From assembly GCA_018396775.1 (NCBI GenBank), contig JAGTRF010000013.1:1-47880 (forward strand): DNA of 47,880 nucleotides, read 5' to 3'. Numbering within the stretch: the stretch's first letter is position 1; each line of letters opens with the position of its first letter. The position numbers and the translations under genes are program-made. This DNA is from Candidatus Bathyarchaeota archaeon. GTDB lineage: Archaea > Thermoproteota > Bathyarchaeia > 40CM-2-53-6 > DTDX01. This document shows positions 16,792 to 25,488 of the stretch, in pieces. Under the pieces are notes generated by a model. It made no database searches, was not told the origin of the DNA, and saw nothing but the letters and a program-made list of their open reading frames with translations.

Positions 16792-18324
16792 TCAAGTTAA
16801 CCGGCCTTGAAAAGAAAATTTTAATCGAGAAGCTTCATCAATAGCTTTAGGAATTTTCTCTATTAAATCTGTTGAAACAATATGGTAGCCTTTTTCTAAA
16901 TAAGCCATATCTCCAGCAACGCCGTTAATGAATGATGCTGCAACAGCAGATTTAAATGGTTCAGTTCCTTGAGCTAAAAATGCTCCAGCAATTCCAGCTA
17001 AAACATCTCCTGTGCCTCCAACAGTCATTCCAGGGTTTCCTGTAAAATTAAGCTTAAATTTTTCTCCATTAGAAATTACATCAACATACCCTTTAAGCAA
17101 TATTACAGCTTTAAATTTTTTTGAAGCTTCCTTAACTTCTTCAATTCTTTCTTTTATTGATGATGAAGGTTTCACGCCTGTAAGTTTTTCAAATTCACCT
17201 GCATGAGGAGTTAAAATAACTGGAGCTTCAAGATTTATTTTTGTTTCTCCAAAAGTTTTAATAGCATCAGCATCAATTAAAAATGGTTTTTTAAATTCAT
17301 TAAGAGCATTAAATATTCTTTTTAAAGCTTCTTCAGTTTCTTTATGGGTTCCTAAACCTGGTCCAACAACCACCGCGTCAACTCTTTTTATTAAAGATTG
17401 AGTTTCTCCAAAATTGTTAAGTGAAAGATGGTTTCCAAATAGTTTAATTGTAATTAAATTTGGTGAAATTGTTGAGATAGCATAAGCAGTTTTCTCTGGA
17501 GAAGCTATATAAACTAAATCTACGCCAACTCTTAAAGCAGCTAAACCAACAAATGCAGGTGCACCAATATAAGTTTCGCTTCCACCAATTACAAGCAATC
17601 TTCCAAAATCGCCTTTATGAGCTTCTAAGCTTCTAGGTTTTTTAACAAGCTCTATATCTCCAGGTCCAGCGAATAATTCTGCTTCTAAAGGTATTCCTAT
17701 TTCAGCAACTTTAATTTCACCGCAGAATTCTTCAGCTTTTTTTAACCCAAATTTAGGTTTATGAAAAGTTATTGTTAAATCAACTTTAACAGCATCGCCG
17801 AGAATTTCTCCAGAATCTGAATCAACACCTGTTGGAACATCAACAGCAACCTTAAACCCTTTAGATTCATTTATCGCTTTTACAGCTTGAAGAATAGGTT
17901 GCTTTAATAAGCCTTTAGCTCCTGTTCCAAGCAAAGCATCTATTATAACATCGCTTTCGCATGGATGAATCGTTGACGAATCAGGTAAAACATGCGTTTC
18001 TATACTCCATAACATACTTTTTACAGCTTCCCAGTTTTTTATAACTATGCTTGATTTTAAATCATTTTCTTTACCAATTAAGTTAACTGAAACCTTAAAG
18101 CCTAAACTTGCTAAATGCCTAGCAGCAACTAACCCATCTCCTCCATTTCTTCCAGTTCCACAAAAAACAGTTATTTTAGTGTTTGGTTTAAATCTTTTAT
18201 ATATTTCTTCGGCAACAGCTTTTCCAGCATTCTCCATAAGTTGAAGCGTTGAAACTCCAATGTATTCAGCATTTAACTCTAAAGCTTTCATATCTATTGA
18301 AGAGATATAATCATTTGAAAGCAA
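16792..18324 (-). CDS. nnr: Bifunctional NAD(P)HX epimerase / ADP-dependent dehydratase
   Basis: 510 residues, typical of the fused enzyme that repairs hydrated NAD(P)H. The N-terminal YjeF_N domain (1-215) shows QLMENAGKAVAEEI, VFCGTGRNGGDGLVAARHL, DALLGTGAKG and VDVPTGVDSDSG. The C-terminal ribokinase-like dehydratase domain (about 235-500) shows KGDFGRLLVIGGSETYIGAP, VVGPGLGTHKE, ILTPHAGEFEKLTG and GNPGMTVGGTGDVLAGI. TTG start with GAGGT about eight bases upstream. It stands alone between two intergenic regions. Confidence 0.95.
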   Translation of the reverse strand: MLSNDYISSIDMKALELNAEYIGVSTLQLMENAGKAVAEEIYKRFKPNTKITVFCGTGRNGGDGLVAARHLASLGFKVSVNLIGKENDLKSSIVIKNWEAVKSMLWSIETHVLPDSSTIHPCESDVIIDALLGTGAKGLLKQPILQAVKAINESKGFKVAVDVPTGVDSDSGEILGDAVKVDLTITFHKPKFGLKKAEEFCGEIKVAEIGIPLEAELFAGPGDIELVKKPRSLEAHKGDFGRLLVIGGSETYIGAPAFVGLAALRVGVDLVYIASPEKTAYAISTISPNLITIKLFGNHLSLNNFGETQSLIKRVDAVVVGPGLGTHKETEEALKRIFNALNEFKKPFLIDADAIKTFGETKINLEAPVILTPHAGEFEKLTGVKPSSSIKERIEEVKEASKKFKAVILLKGYVDVISNGEKFKLNFTGNPGMTVGGTGDVLAGIAGAFLAQGTEPFKSAVAASFINGVAGDMAYLEKGYHIVSTDLIEKIPKAIDEASRLKFSFQGRLT

Positions 18325-18487
18325 GTTTTTAAACCTCTTCCATCATTTTAAGAGCTTTAATAACATTAATAAAAAAGAATATAATAATATAAAATATTAA
18401 GGTGAAAAATTTAAGCTTTTAAAACTAATGTATTTTTAAAATATAGATAGCTTTTCATTAAAGTTTAATTTTCTCGGTGGTTGATAA

Positions 18488-18625
18488 ATGAAAGTTAAAG
18501 AAGAGTTAAAAAAACCTTCAATTGAAGCTTCTTTTAAAGAGGTTTTTCCATTAAAGGAACCTTATGCTTACGGTGCTATAGATAGAGTTAGACCGGTAGC
18601 TTCTAAAAGACTTGTTGTTGAATAA
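18488..18625 (+). CDS. Candidate 45-residue protein resembling the N terminus of archaeal type IV pilus/secretion ATPases
   Basis: ATG with GGTGG (18477-18481) six bases upstream, ending at TAA 24 bases before the ubiX start. The peptide (MKVKEELKKPSI... FPLKEPYAYGAIDRV... KRLVVE) resembles the short segment that opens TadA/GspE-like archaeal secretion ATPases (patterns such as YPLxEPYAYVxI...YxVIEP), but no Walker domain follows. Either a stand-alone small protein cotranscribed with ubiX or the stump of a deleted ATPase gene. The SD and codon use suggest it is translated. Confidence 0.55.
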   Translation: MKVKEELKKPSIEASFKEVFPLKEPYAYGAIDRVRPVASKRLVVE

Positions 18626-18649
18626 AATTAATGAAAAGGGTAATTAAGA

Positions 18650-19207
18650 TTGCGGTTAATTATAGGCATTTCAGGAGCAAGCGGAACAATATACGCTATT
18701 AAATTGCTTGAAGCATTAAAAGATATAAATGTTGAAGCCCATTTAATTATAAGCAAAGCTGCTGAAGAAATTATTAAATTCGAAAATGAATTGTCAAAGG
18801 AAGCTCTTATAAAACTTGCTTCACAATTTCATGAAGTAAACGATTTAAAAGCTTTAGTTACAAGCGGTTCATATAAAACTGATGGAATGATTATTGTTCC
18901 ATGCAGCATGAAGACTTTAGCAGGGATAGCTTCTGGTTACGCTAGCAACTTAATTTTAAGAGCGGCTGATGTAACATTAAAAGAAAAAAGACCTTTAGTT
19001 CTTGTTGTTAGAGAGACGCCATTAAATTTAATTCATTTAGAAAATATGCTTAAAGCAGCTAAGGCTGGAGCTATAATTCTTCCAGCTTCACCAGCTTTTT
19101 ACCATAAACCTAAAGCAATACCTGATTTAGTTAATTATATTGTTGGGAAAATACTTGGCATTTTTAATTTACCCTATAAATTTAAAGTTGAATGGAAAGG
19201 TTATTAA
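18650..19207 (+). CDS. ubiX: UbiX-family flavin prenyltransferase
   Basis: 185 residues. Makes prenylated FMN from dimethylallyl phosphate and FMNH2, the cofactor of UbiD-type decarboxylases. Motifs: IIGISGASGTIYAIKLLEAL at the N terminus, VPCSMKTLAGIASGYASNLI, RPLVLVVRETPLNLIHLENM and PASPAFYHKP. In many archaea this cofactor serves anhydromevalonate phosphate decarboxylase in the modified mevalonate pathway, the likely role here, though no ubiD gene is in the window. TTG start with a weak GGGT upstream; follows the 45-residue ORF closely. Confidence 0.93.
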   Translation: MRLIIGISGASGTIYAIKLLEALKDINVEAHLIISKAAEEIIKFENELSKEALIKLASQFHEVNDLKALVTSGSYKTDGMIIVPCSMKTLAGIASGYASNLILRAADVTLKEKRPLVLVVRETPLNLIHLENMLKAAKAGAIILPASPAFYHKPKAIPDLVNYIVGKILGIFNLPYKFKVEWKGY

Positions 19208-19222
19208 GAAAGATAAAAATAA

Positions 19223-19230
19223 TATATAAG
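19223..19230 (+). promoter_or_regulatory. TATA box for the acyl-CoA synthetase/acetyltransferase gene
   Basis: TATATAAG lies 27 bases upstream of the TTG start codon at 19257, with A-rich sequence before it and no SD. This spacing predicts transcription starting at or next to the start codon (leaderless mRNA). Confidence 0.55.
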
Positions 19231-19256
19231 CTTGCTTCTAAATATTAAATAGAGAA

Positions 19257-21923
19257 TTGGGTAAAATAGAGAATTTATTTAATCCGAAAACTGTAGCTTT
19301 TATTGGTGCAACTGAGAGAGGAGGCTCAATTGGACAGCAAATAATGAAGAATCTTCTTTTAGGTAAAGATAAACGCGTTATATATCCTATTAACCCTAAT
19401 AGAGAATTTGTTATGGGGTTAAAATGTTTACCAAGTGTAATTGATGTGCCTGAGCATATCGATTTAGCTGTTATAGCTACTCCAGCTAAAACTATACCTA
19501 AAATAATTGATGAATGCGGTCAAAAAGGTGTGGATGGAGTTGTTATAATATCTGCTGGATTTAGAGAAGCTGGAGTTGAAGGAGCTGAACTTGAAAAAGA
19601 AGTAAAAAAAATTCGTGAAAAATATGATATTAGAATTCTTGGACCAAATTGTTTAGGTTTTATTAGGCCTCACATAGGTTTAAACGCTGCTTTTTCAAGA
19701 TGCACCCCTGAGCCTGGAGAAGTGGCTTTTATATCGCAAAGCGCAGCCTTAGGTTCAGCTATGCTTGATTGGGCTGTAAGCGCTAAAATAGGCTTCAGCA
19801 TGTTCGCTTCTTTAGGTTTAATGATCGATATAGATTTTGGAGATTTAATAAATTATCTTGGTGAAGACCCTTATACTAGAAGCATACTTATTTATATGGA
19901 AAGCGTAGGCTCAGCTAAAAAGTTTGTTAGCGCAGCTAGAAGCTTCGCTAGAACAAAACCAATTATAATTCTTAAATCTGGAAAGCATGCTGCAAGCGCT
20001 AAAGCTATTCAATCTCATACAGGCGCTTTAGCTGGAAGCTTTGAAGTTTATGACGCTGCTTTCAAAAGGCTTGGTTTGCTTCGCGTAGATGAAATTGAAG
20101 ATTTATTTAATTGCGCTAGCGTTTTATCTTCAAGAAACCTTCCTAAAGGCGCTAAATTAGCCATTATAACTAATGCTGGAGGACCAGGTGTAATGGCTTC
20201 AGATGTGGTAATAGATTATGGAGGAGAGTTAACTGAGCTTTCAAAGGAATCTATGAATGCTTTAGAAAAAATTTTGCCACCTTATTGGAGTAAAGGAAAC
20301 CCAATAGATATAATGGAGGAAGCTAATGCTGAAAGATACGAGAAAGTTTTAAACATATGTTTATCTGACCCTAATGTAGATGGCATAATCGTTATTTATA
20401 CACCTCAAGGCGCAGCTCAATCAACTGAGCTTGCTAAAAAAGTTATTGAAATTGCTAAAAGAAAAATTAAACCTATTTTAACTGTTTGGATGGGGGGTGG
20501 AGAAGCTGAAGAAGCTAGAAAACTCTTCTATGTAAATGAAGTCCCAACTTATTCAACTCCAGAAAGGGCTGTTGAAACATATATGTATATGTATAAATAT
20601 AAAAGAAATCTTGAACTTTTATATGAAACTCCTGAAGAACTTCCAACAGATCTTTCTCCACCTAAAAATCATTTAAAGTTTATTATTAAAAAAGCTGTTA
20701 AAGAAGGGAGATTTGTGTTAACTGAAGATGAAGCTGATAAATTTCTTGATGCTTATAGAATACCTAAAGTTGAAGCTTACCTTGCTAAAAGCGAGGAGGA
20801 GGCTGTTCACGCGGCTTTAAAAATAGGTTATCCTGTTGCGCTTAAAATTATTTCACCAAAAATCATTCATAAAAGCGATGTAAACGGGGTTGTTTTAAAT
20901 ATAGATTCAGAAGATAAGCTTAGAAGCGAATATAAAAAGCTTACTGAAAAACTTCAAAAAGAGTTGAATATCGAGTTAAATGGTGTTTACATTCAAAAAA
21001 TGATGGAGAAAATTGATTATGAATTAATTCTTGGAGCTAAAAAAGATAAAGATTTCGGTTCTATAATAATTTTTGGTCAAGGAGGGAGGGATGTAGAGTT
21101 TATTAAAGATTTTTCTATAGCTCTTCCACCATTAAACCAAACTTTAGCTAGAAGAATGATGGAGGAAACTAAAATTTATAAAGCTTTAATAAACGGTTCA
21201 AGAGGAAAACCACCAATCAATATTCGAAGCTTAGAAGGGATAATTGTTCAATTTTCTAATTTAATTGCAGATTTTCCAGAAATAGCTGAAATAGAAGTTA
21301 ATCCTTTAGCAACTTCAAAAAATAATATATACGCGTTAGACGCTAGAATAATTATAGATAACACTATTGAAGATTTAAACCCTTATTCACATTTAGTTAT
21401 TCTCCCTTATCCAACTAAATATGTTACGCAATGGAGGCTTAAAGATGGTACAGAAGTTATTCTTAGACCTGTTAAACCTGAAGATGAATACCTTGAACTG
21501 GAGTTTATTAAAGGTTTATCTAGGGAAACATGCAGATTTAGGTTTTTCCGTTTAATTAAAGAATTATCTCATTTAGATTTAGTTCGTTTTTGCAATATAG
21601 ATTATGATAGAGAAGTGGCTATTATAGCTGAGCTTCGAGAAAATGGGAAGAGAAAAGAAATTGGAGTTGCTAGATTGATTTTAGAACCTAGTGGTAAAAG
21701 AGGAGAGTTTGCTGTTGTTGTTGCTGATGAGCATCAAAGAAAAGGTTTAGGAACAAAGCTTGTAGATATGATTATAGGAATAGCTGAAGAAAAAAATCTT
21801 GAAAGCATATACGGCATAATTATGCCTGAAAATGAAGCTATGATTCGGTTATCCAGAAAAATGGGTTTCACAATTTCTAGAGAAAACGATGAAGTTATAG
21901 CAACTTTAAACTTAAAAGTTTAA
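19257..21923 (+). CDS. ADP-forming acyl-CoA synthetase fused to a C-terminal GNAT acetyltransferase (Pat/PatZ-like)
   Basis: 888 residues, nearly the length of bacterial Pat/PatZ (Pka) lysine acetyltransferases. Order: CoA-binding Rossmann domain (1-130; FIGATERGGSIGQQIMKNLL), succinyl-CoA ligase-like domain (150-460), ATP-grasp (about 480-700; KIGYPVALKIISPKIIHKSD), GNAT domain (about 725-888; FAVVVADEHQRKGLGTKLVD). In bacterial Pat the synthetase part is inactive and senses acetyl-CoA. Here the phospho-relay His of the alpha part (H254 in SHTGALAGS) and the His of the beta part (H538 in IHKSDVNG) are both present, so real ADP-forming acyl-CoA synthetase activity is possible. TTG start chosen from the leaderless promoter. 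A likely target of the acetylase would be acyl-CoA synthetases (inference). Confidence 0.88.
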   Translation: MGKIENLFNPKTVAFIGATERGGSIGQQIMKNLLLGKDKRVIYPINPNREFVMGLKCLPSVIDVPEHIDLAVIATPAKTIPKIIDECGQKGVDGVVIISAGFREAGVEGAELEKEVKKIREKYDIRILGPNCLGFIRPHIGLNAAFSRCTPEPGEVAFISQSAALGSAMLDWAVSAKIGFSMFASLGLMIDIDFGDLINYLGEDPYTRSILIYMESVGSAKKFVSAARSFARTKPIIILKSGKHAASAKAIQSHTGALAGSFEVYDAAFKRLGLLRVDEIEDLFNCASVLSSRNLPKGAKLAIITNAGGPGVMASDVVIDYGGELTELSKESMNALEKILPPYWSKGNPIDIMEEANAERYEKVLNICLSDPNVDGIIVIYTPQGAAQSTELAKKVIEIAKRKIKPILTVWMGGGEAEEARKLFYVNEVPTYSTPERAVETYMYMYKYKRNLELLYETPEELPTDLSPPKNHLKFIIKKAVKEGRFVLTEDEADKFLDAYRIPKVEAYLAKSEEEAVHAALKIGYPVALKIISPKIIHKSDVNGVVLNIDSEDKLRSEYKKLTEKLQKELNIELNGVYIQKMMEKIDYELILGAKKDKDFGSIIIFGQGGRDVEFIKDFSIALPPLNQTLARRMMEETKIYKALINGSRGKPPINIRSLEGIIVQFSNLIADFPEIAEIEVNPLATSKNNIYALDARIIIDNTIEDLNPYSHLVILPYPTKYVTQWRLKDGTEVILRPVKPEDEYLELEFIKGLSRETCRFRFFRLIKELSHLDLVRFCNIDYDREVAIIAELRENGKRKEIGVARLILEPSGKRGEFAVVVADEHQRKGLGTKLVDMIIGIAEEKNLESIYGIIMPENEAMIRLSRKMGFTISRENDEVIATLNLKV

Positions 21924-22872
21924 ATATTCTTTAAAAAATTGATTATTTTAGTTGAAGCTTCATCGATTTTTTTAGCTTCGATAACATTTATCTTATATAA
22001 TTGAGCAGGCTTTTTTCCATTATCATTAATTTTTGGGATAGCTATTAAAAAAGCTTTTGTAGGTTTCGCATCAAAGATTTTAGCAAACATAGCCACCACA
22101 GGAGTTTCGTCAACAGCATCATTTGATGTAACAGCATCTAAAACTATTATTTCATTTTTTCCATTAGAATTTTTTAAAGCAACTATGCTAAATTGGTGTT
22201 CAGCTCCAGATTCTCCAATCAATTTTCCAGGCATAAAAGCTTTATATTGAAGCTGCTCTAACGCTTTTTTCACAGGCGCTAAAAGAATGAAGCTTCTTTT
22301 AAATTCTTCTTCAGAAGCGGGGTTTAAAACATAAGAGTAAATACTTTCCAGTTTAACTTCTTTAACACTGAATTCTTTTTTACAGCCTCTGCAAAAATGC
22401 ATAACAATAGGTTCATCAAATCTTGTAGCGCATGAATTACATTGAAACCAAGATCCTACCTTACGAAGATCGTCTTCAACAATTTTTCTACCGCAATTAG
22501 GGCATGATTCACCTTTTTTAAATAAACTTTCATTTTCTATAGCTCCGCATGAAGCATGCTCTAACAAAACTTTTTTTTCTATATTTATAGAGTTGCAATT
22601 TGGGCAATGCAAACGAGCACCTATATTTCTTGAAGTGCAAAATGGACAAATAACAATTTTATCATAAAACTTTTTTTGAAAAATATCGAATTTTAGAAGT
22701 TTTCTAAAGATTCATTAACTTGATCTTTATCCATAACTTTCTCTACTTCATAAAATCTTAAACCCCCTGTAGAATCGATTTCCGGCGTTAACTCCTTGAT
22801 CGATTCAGTAATCATTTTATCAAGAAGCTTTTGAGAATCTCGATAAACTTTCTCTTTTTCTTCAAAGCTCAA
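21920..22872 (-). pseudogene. TackOD1-like zinc-ribbon protein split by a frameshift
   Basis: Two frames together give one protein homologous to the intact gene at 26150-27190. The 5' frame (22872 to stop 22693-22695; 59 residues; TTG start with GGTAGGTG upstream) matches the first 60 residues of the intact copy. The 3' frame reads through KIVICPFC...LHCPNC...LLEHASCGAI...ESCPNCGRKI...FQCNSC...HFCRGCKKEF, the same cysteine series, then a C-terminal nuclease-like fold with LDAVTSNDAVDE. Adding one A to the minus-strand AAAA run (plus TTTT, 22700-22703) joins them as NESLEKLLKF. It is a true mutation, a sequencing/assembly indel, or programmed slippage. The 3' part overlaps the end of the convergent synthetase gene by 4 bp. 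Confidence 0.75.
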
Positions 22873-22994
22873 GCCATAAAAGCACCTACCTTAAAACAAA
22901 TTTAAGAAAAAAATTATTTAAGTTTTTCTTCATCAAAATTTATATTTTACTCCTATTTAATATATTTTACGTTGTATATTGTATGGTGAATTTT

Positions 22995-23174
22995 ATGCTT
23001 AAAGGGAAGGCGAGAATTCTTGTTCCAAATAAACGTGGAAGAACAGGTTTAATTTATATTCCAGCAGACGTAGTAAAAGATTCTTCTTTCCCATTTAAGC
23101 CTAATGAAGAAGTAATCATTAAAATAGACGGTAAAAAACTGGTTATAGAGAAGAAAGATAGAGATGAAGATTAA
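22995..23174 (+). CDS. AbrB/SpoVT-like swapped-hairpin small protein
   Basis: About 59 residues. KARILVPNKRGRTGLIYIPADVVKDSSFPFKPNEEVIIKIDG... has the beta layout of AbrB-type DNA-binding domains (strand, Arg-rich turn, IP-A-V-KDS, then GEEVxxxIxGxxLxIxK). The frame starts at ATG 22983, but the ATG at 22995 has GGTGA five bases upstream and is preferred. The gene ends just before the actin-like start, so it is the first gene of that operon and its likely autoregulator (inference). An AT-rich promoter with ATTTAATATATTTTA lies about 30-45 bases upstream. Confidence 0.7.
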   Translation: MLKGKARILVPNKRGRTGLIYIPADVVKDSSFPFKPNEEVIIKIDGKKLVIEKKDRDED

Positions 23175-23190
23175 AAGAGAGGAAAACAAG

Positions 23191-24465
23191 ATGGGTGAAG
23201 AGGAAGAGGAATATAAAAAAGCTTATACTTTTGGCGTAGATTATGGAACTGGTGATTTTAAATTTGGCCCTATTTCATGCGGAGAAACCCCTAAAATAAT
23301 CCATAATAGAGGATATTTTTTAGATAAAGACTCGATAATGTATAAAGCTTTTGAAGCTTCAAAAGAAGTTGTTGTTGGCGATGAAGTCCCATTATATCTT
23401 CAATCAAGCGAAGATCTTTCAAAATTGATTTACCCAATGAAGAATGGTGTAATAAAAAAAGATGATGAAAAAGCTTGGAGAGTTGTTGAAGAAATATCTC
23501 GTTATAGTCTTAAACTTTTTAAACCTTCAAGCGAAGATTTCCAAGGATTTTATGTTGTAGCATCTTTATCTTCAGTTTCACCAAGGTACATGTATGAAAA
23601 ACTTTTTGAAATTTATAAAAAAATTAATGAGGAGGAACCTTTAATTAAAGCAGCTACAATAATTCAACAGCCTTTAGCTGTAGCTATAGCTCATAAAGCA
23701 ACTACATGCGTTGTTATAGAGTCGGGTCATGGAAACACGCAAATATGCCCAATTTCAAGGTATCCAATTAAAAACGCTATTGTAGCTGTAAATAGAGGTG
23801 GGGGAGATGCGAACGCTTTAACAGGGGAAATATTAAAGGATTTAGGTTATGGAGATTTAGCTAGGGAAGAAGCTTTCGTTAGAAGAGTTAAAGAAAATCT
23901 TGGGCTTATTCCAGCAAACCTTAAGGAAGCTGTTGAAGAAGCTAAAAGGAACCCTGAAAAGTTTATGGTTGAATTTAAGATTCCAGGCACAAGAATAACA
24001 ATAGATATGAAAGAAAATTCTTGGATGAGATTTCTTATAGGGGAATATGTTTTTAATCCAAACCATGAAATTTTCCAAAGCTTTTTTACAAGAGGATTAC
24101 CTAAACCTAAAGATATTAAAATTGGAGACATGGTTTTTAAAGGAATGCTTGATTTTGGAGAAGCTATAATAGAATCTATCGAAAGATGCCCAATTGAGCT
24201 TCAACCTCATCTCTATAAGCAAATCCTGCTTTCAGGCGGAAACTTTAGTTGGAAAATTCCAGAGGATATTGAAGGAATAGCTGTAGATGCAACAACTAAA
24301 ATAAAGCTTTTATTAAAAGAAAAGGGAATTGAAGAAGTTGAAGCAACGATGACTGAGTTTCCTCAATACTCTGTTTGGAGGGGATGCATAATATACGGGT
24401 ATGCTGTTCCACAAGATTATGATTGGAGTTGGGAAAGAATGGAAGGATGGAATAAACTGCTTTGA
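23191..24465 (+). CDS. Actin-superfamily ATPase (archaeal actin-like, crenactin/Arp-type)
   Basis: About 424 residues. Nucleotide-site motifs in order: phosphate 1 FGVDYGTGDFKFG; YPMKNGVIKKDD, matching YPIEHGIV of actin; phosphate 2 CVVIESGHGNTQICPI, matching the LDSGDGVTH loop of actin with Glu for the Asp; and the adenosine motif QILLSGGNFSW, matching TVLSGGTTM. The C-terminal YSVWRGCIIYG parallels the YSVWIGGSI of actin. These loops are actin-like rather than MreB-like. The ATG at 23191 with GAGAGG upstream is preferred over ATG 23164, which overlaps the AbrB-like gene. The downstream gene overlaps by 4 bp. A filament-forming role in cell shape or segregation is inferred from the family. 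Confidence 0.85.
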   Translation: MGEEEEEYKKAYTFGVDYGTGDFKFGPISCGETPKIIHNRGYFLDKDSIMYKAFEASKEVVVGDEVPLYLQSSEDLSKLIYPMKNGVIKKDDEKAWRVVEEISRYSLKLFKPSSEDFQGFYVVASLSSVSPRYMYEKLFEIYKKINEEEPLIKAATIIQQPLAVAIAHKATTCVVIESGHGNTQICPISRYPIKNAIVAVNRGGGDANALTGEILKDLGYGDLAREEAFVRRVKENLGLIPANLKEAVEEAKRNPEKFMVEFKIPGTRITIDMKENSWMRFLIGEYVFNPNHEIFQSFFTRGLPKPKDIKIGDMVFKGMLDFGEAIIESIERCPIELQPHLYKQILLSGGNFSWKIPEDIEGIAVDATTKIKLLLKEKGIEEVEATMTEFPQYSVWRGCIIYGYAVPQDYDWSWERMEGWNKLL

Positions 24466-25097
24466 TTAAACAATTAATTCAAGAGAAAATTAAAAACCTT
24501 TTTAGAGAAGCCTATTGCATTAAAGAAGGAGATGATGATTTAACTTTTAAAAGAGAGAACATAATTTTCTCGATTGAAATTTTATCTGGAGAAGAAATTT
24601 TAGATAAAAACGCGATTTTAAACTCTGCTTTAAAAGCGATAGAGAAGTTTGAATATTCAAATAAAGTTTATCTCGCTTTACCTAAAGTTTACGCTTCAAT
24701 AATTGATGGTGAAATTCTTCAAAACCATGGATTAGGATTATTAACTTATGATGAAAAGGAAGTTAAAGAAGTGATTCCAGCTAAATTTATTGAAAAACAA
24801 TTGAATATTAAAGAAGATCACTCTAAAAAAATTGAGGAGTTACAAGTCGAATTAAAAAAAATAAAAGAAAATTACATGCTTCTTAAAGGAATCGTGGATT
24901 CATTAAAAAATGAAGTGACAAAGCTTAAAACAGGCCTGTTAAAAACACCTTTAATAAAAGAAGAGAAGCCTATAGAGGTTAAAGCTCAACCAAAAATCGA
25001 GGCTTCAACTAATCAATTGCCATCATTTTTTAAAGATAACCCCTGGCTTGAAGTTTTAGCTAAAAGAGGAAGAGAGCCTGAAACATATGGTTCTTAA
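24462..25097 (+). CDS. Coiled-coil protein of the actin-like operon
   Basis: 211 residues, family not recognised. The N-terminal 110 residues look like a small alpha/beta domain (FSIEILSGEE, then KVYLALPKVYASIIDGEILQ and GLGLLTYDEKEVKEVI) reminiscent of the degraded restriction-endonuclease-like folds seen in other archaeal proteins. Residues about 122-160 form a heptad coiled coil (KIEELQVELKKIKENYMLLK). A Pro-rich linker follows, then a short conserved-looking tail, LPSFFKDNPWLEVLAKRG, which could be a docking peptide. TTG start overlaps the actin-like stop by 4 bp, so the products are probably made stoichiometrically and may interact, as arcadins do with crenactin (inference). Confidence 0.65.
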   Translation: MIKQLIQEKIKNLFREAYCIKEGDDDLTFKRENIIFSIEILSGEEILDKNAILNSALKAIEKFEYSNKVYLALPKVYASIIDGEILQNHGLGLLTYDEKEVKEVIPAKFIEKQLNIKEDHSKKIEELQVELKKIKENYMLLKGIVDSLKNEVTKLKTGLLKTPLIKEEKPIEVKAQPKIEASTNQLPSFFKDNPWLEVLAKRGREPETYGS

Positions 25098-25371
25098 AAA
25101 AATTGGCGAATATGCTTATACACCAATTAGAGTTATTAAACTTGTTATTGATGTTGAAGATATATTTAAACCACCTCTTACGCTAGAAAGCTTTATAAAA
25201 ATTTACGGTATAAACCCTGAACCTCCAAAATATAGGATAATAACAATTGAAGTTGTTGTATGCGCAGAGGATAAAGCTCCAGTACTAGTAACTGAATGTG
25301 GAAATTGCCCAAAATTTATTAGAAGATATAAACGCTCTATCTGCTGTAGGAAAAGCCTGGAAATTTATTAA
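25087..25371 (+). CDS. Small Cys-containing protein of the actin-like operon
   Basis: 94 residues, not recognised. The ATG overlaps the end of the coiled-coil gene by 11 bp, so it belongs to the same transcript. The first 60 residues are beta-like; the C terminus has CGNCPKFIRRYKRSICC, a CxxC followed by a CC pair that could complete a zinc site, with a basic stretch between. No homologue comes to mind. Its place in the operon suggests an accessory or regulator of the actin-like system. Confidence 0.6.
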   Translation: MVLKKIGEYAYTPIRVIKLVIDVEDIFKPPLTLESFIKIYGINPEPPKYRIITIEVVVCAEDKAPVLVTECGNCPKFIRRYKRSICCRKSLEIY

Positions 25372-25449
25372 TATTTTAAAGCCTAAGTAAAACTTAACAT
25401 TTAAAGATAGAGCTTAATTAAGCTTAAAGAAGAAAAATTAATAAATAGC

Positions 25450-25457
25450 TTTATAAA
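25450..25457 (+). promoter_or_regulatory. TATA box for the tRNA-Trp gene
   Basis: TTTATAAA in an AT-rich stretch, 31 bases before the mature 5' end at 25489. Initiation 24-27 bases downstream would leave a leader of about 10 nt. A copy of the acceptor-strand heptamer GGGGCCG (25469-25475) lies between this box and the predicted start site. Confidence 0.5.
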
Positions 25458-25488
25458 CTTTAATTTTCGGGGCCGAAGAAGGTTTTAA

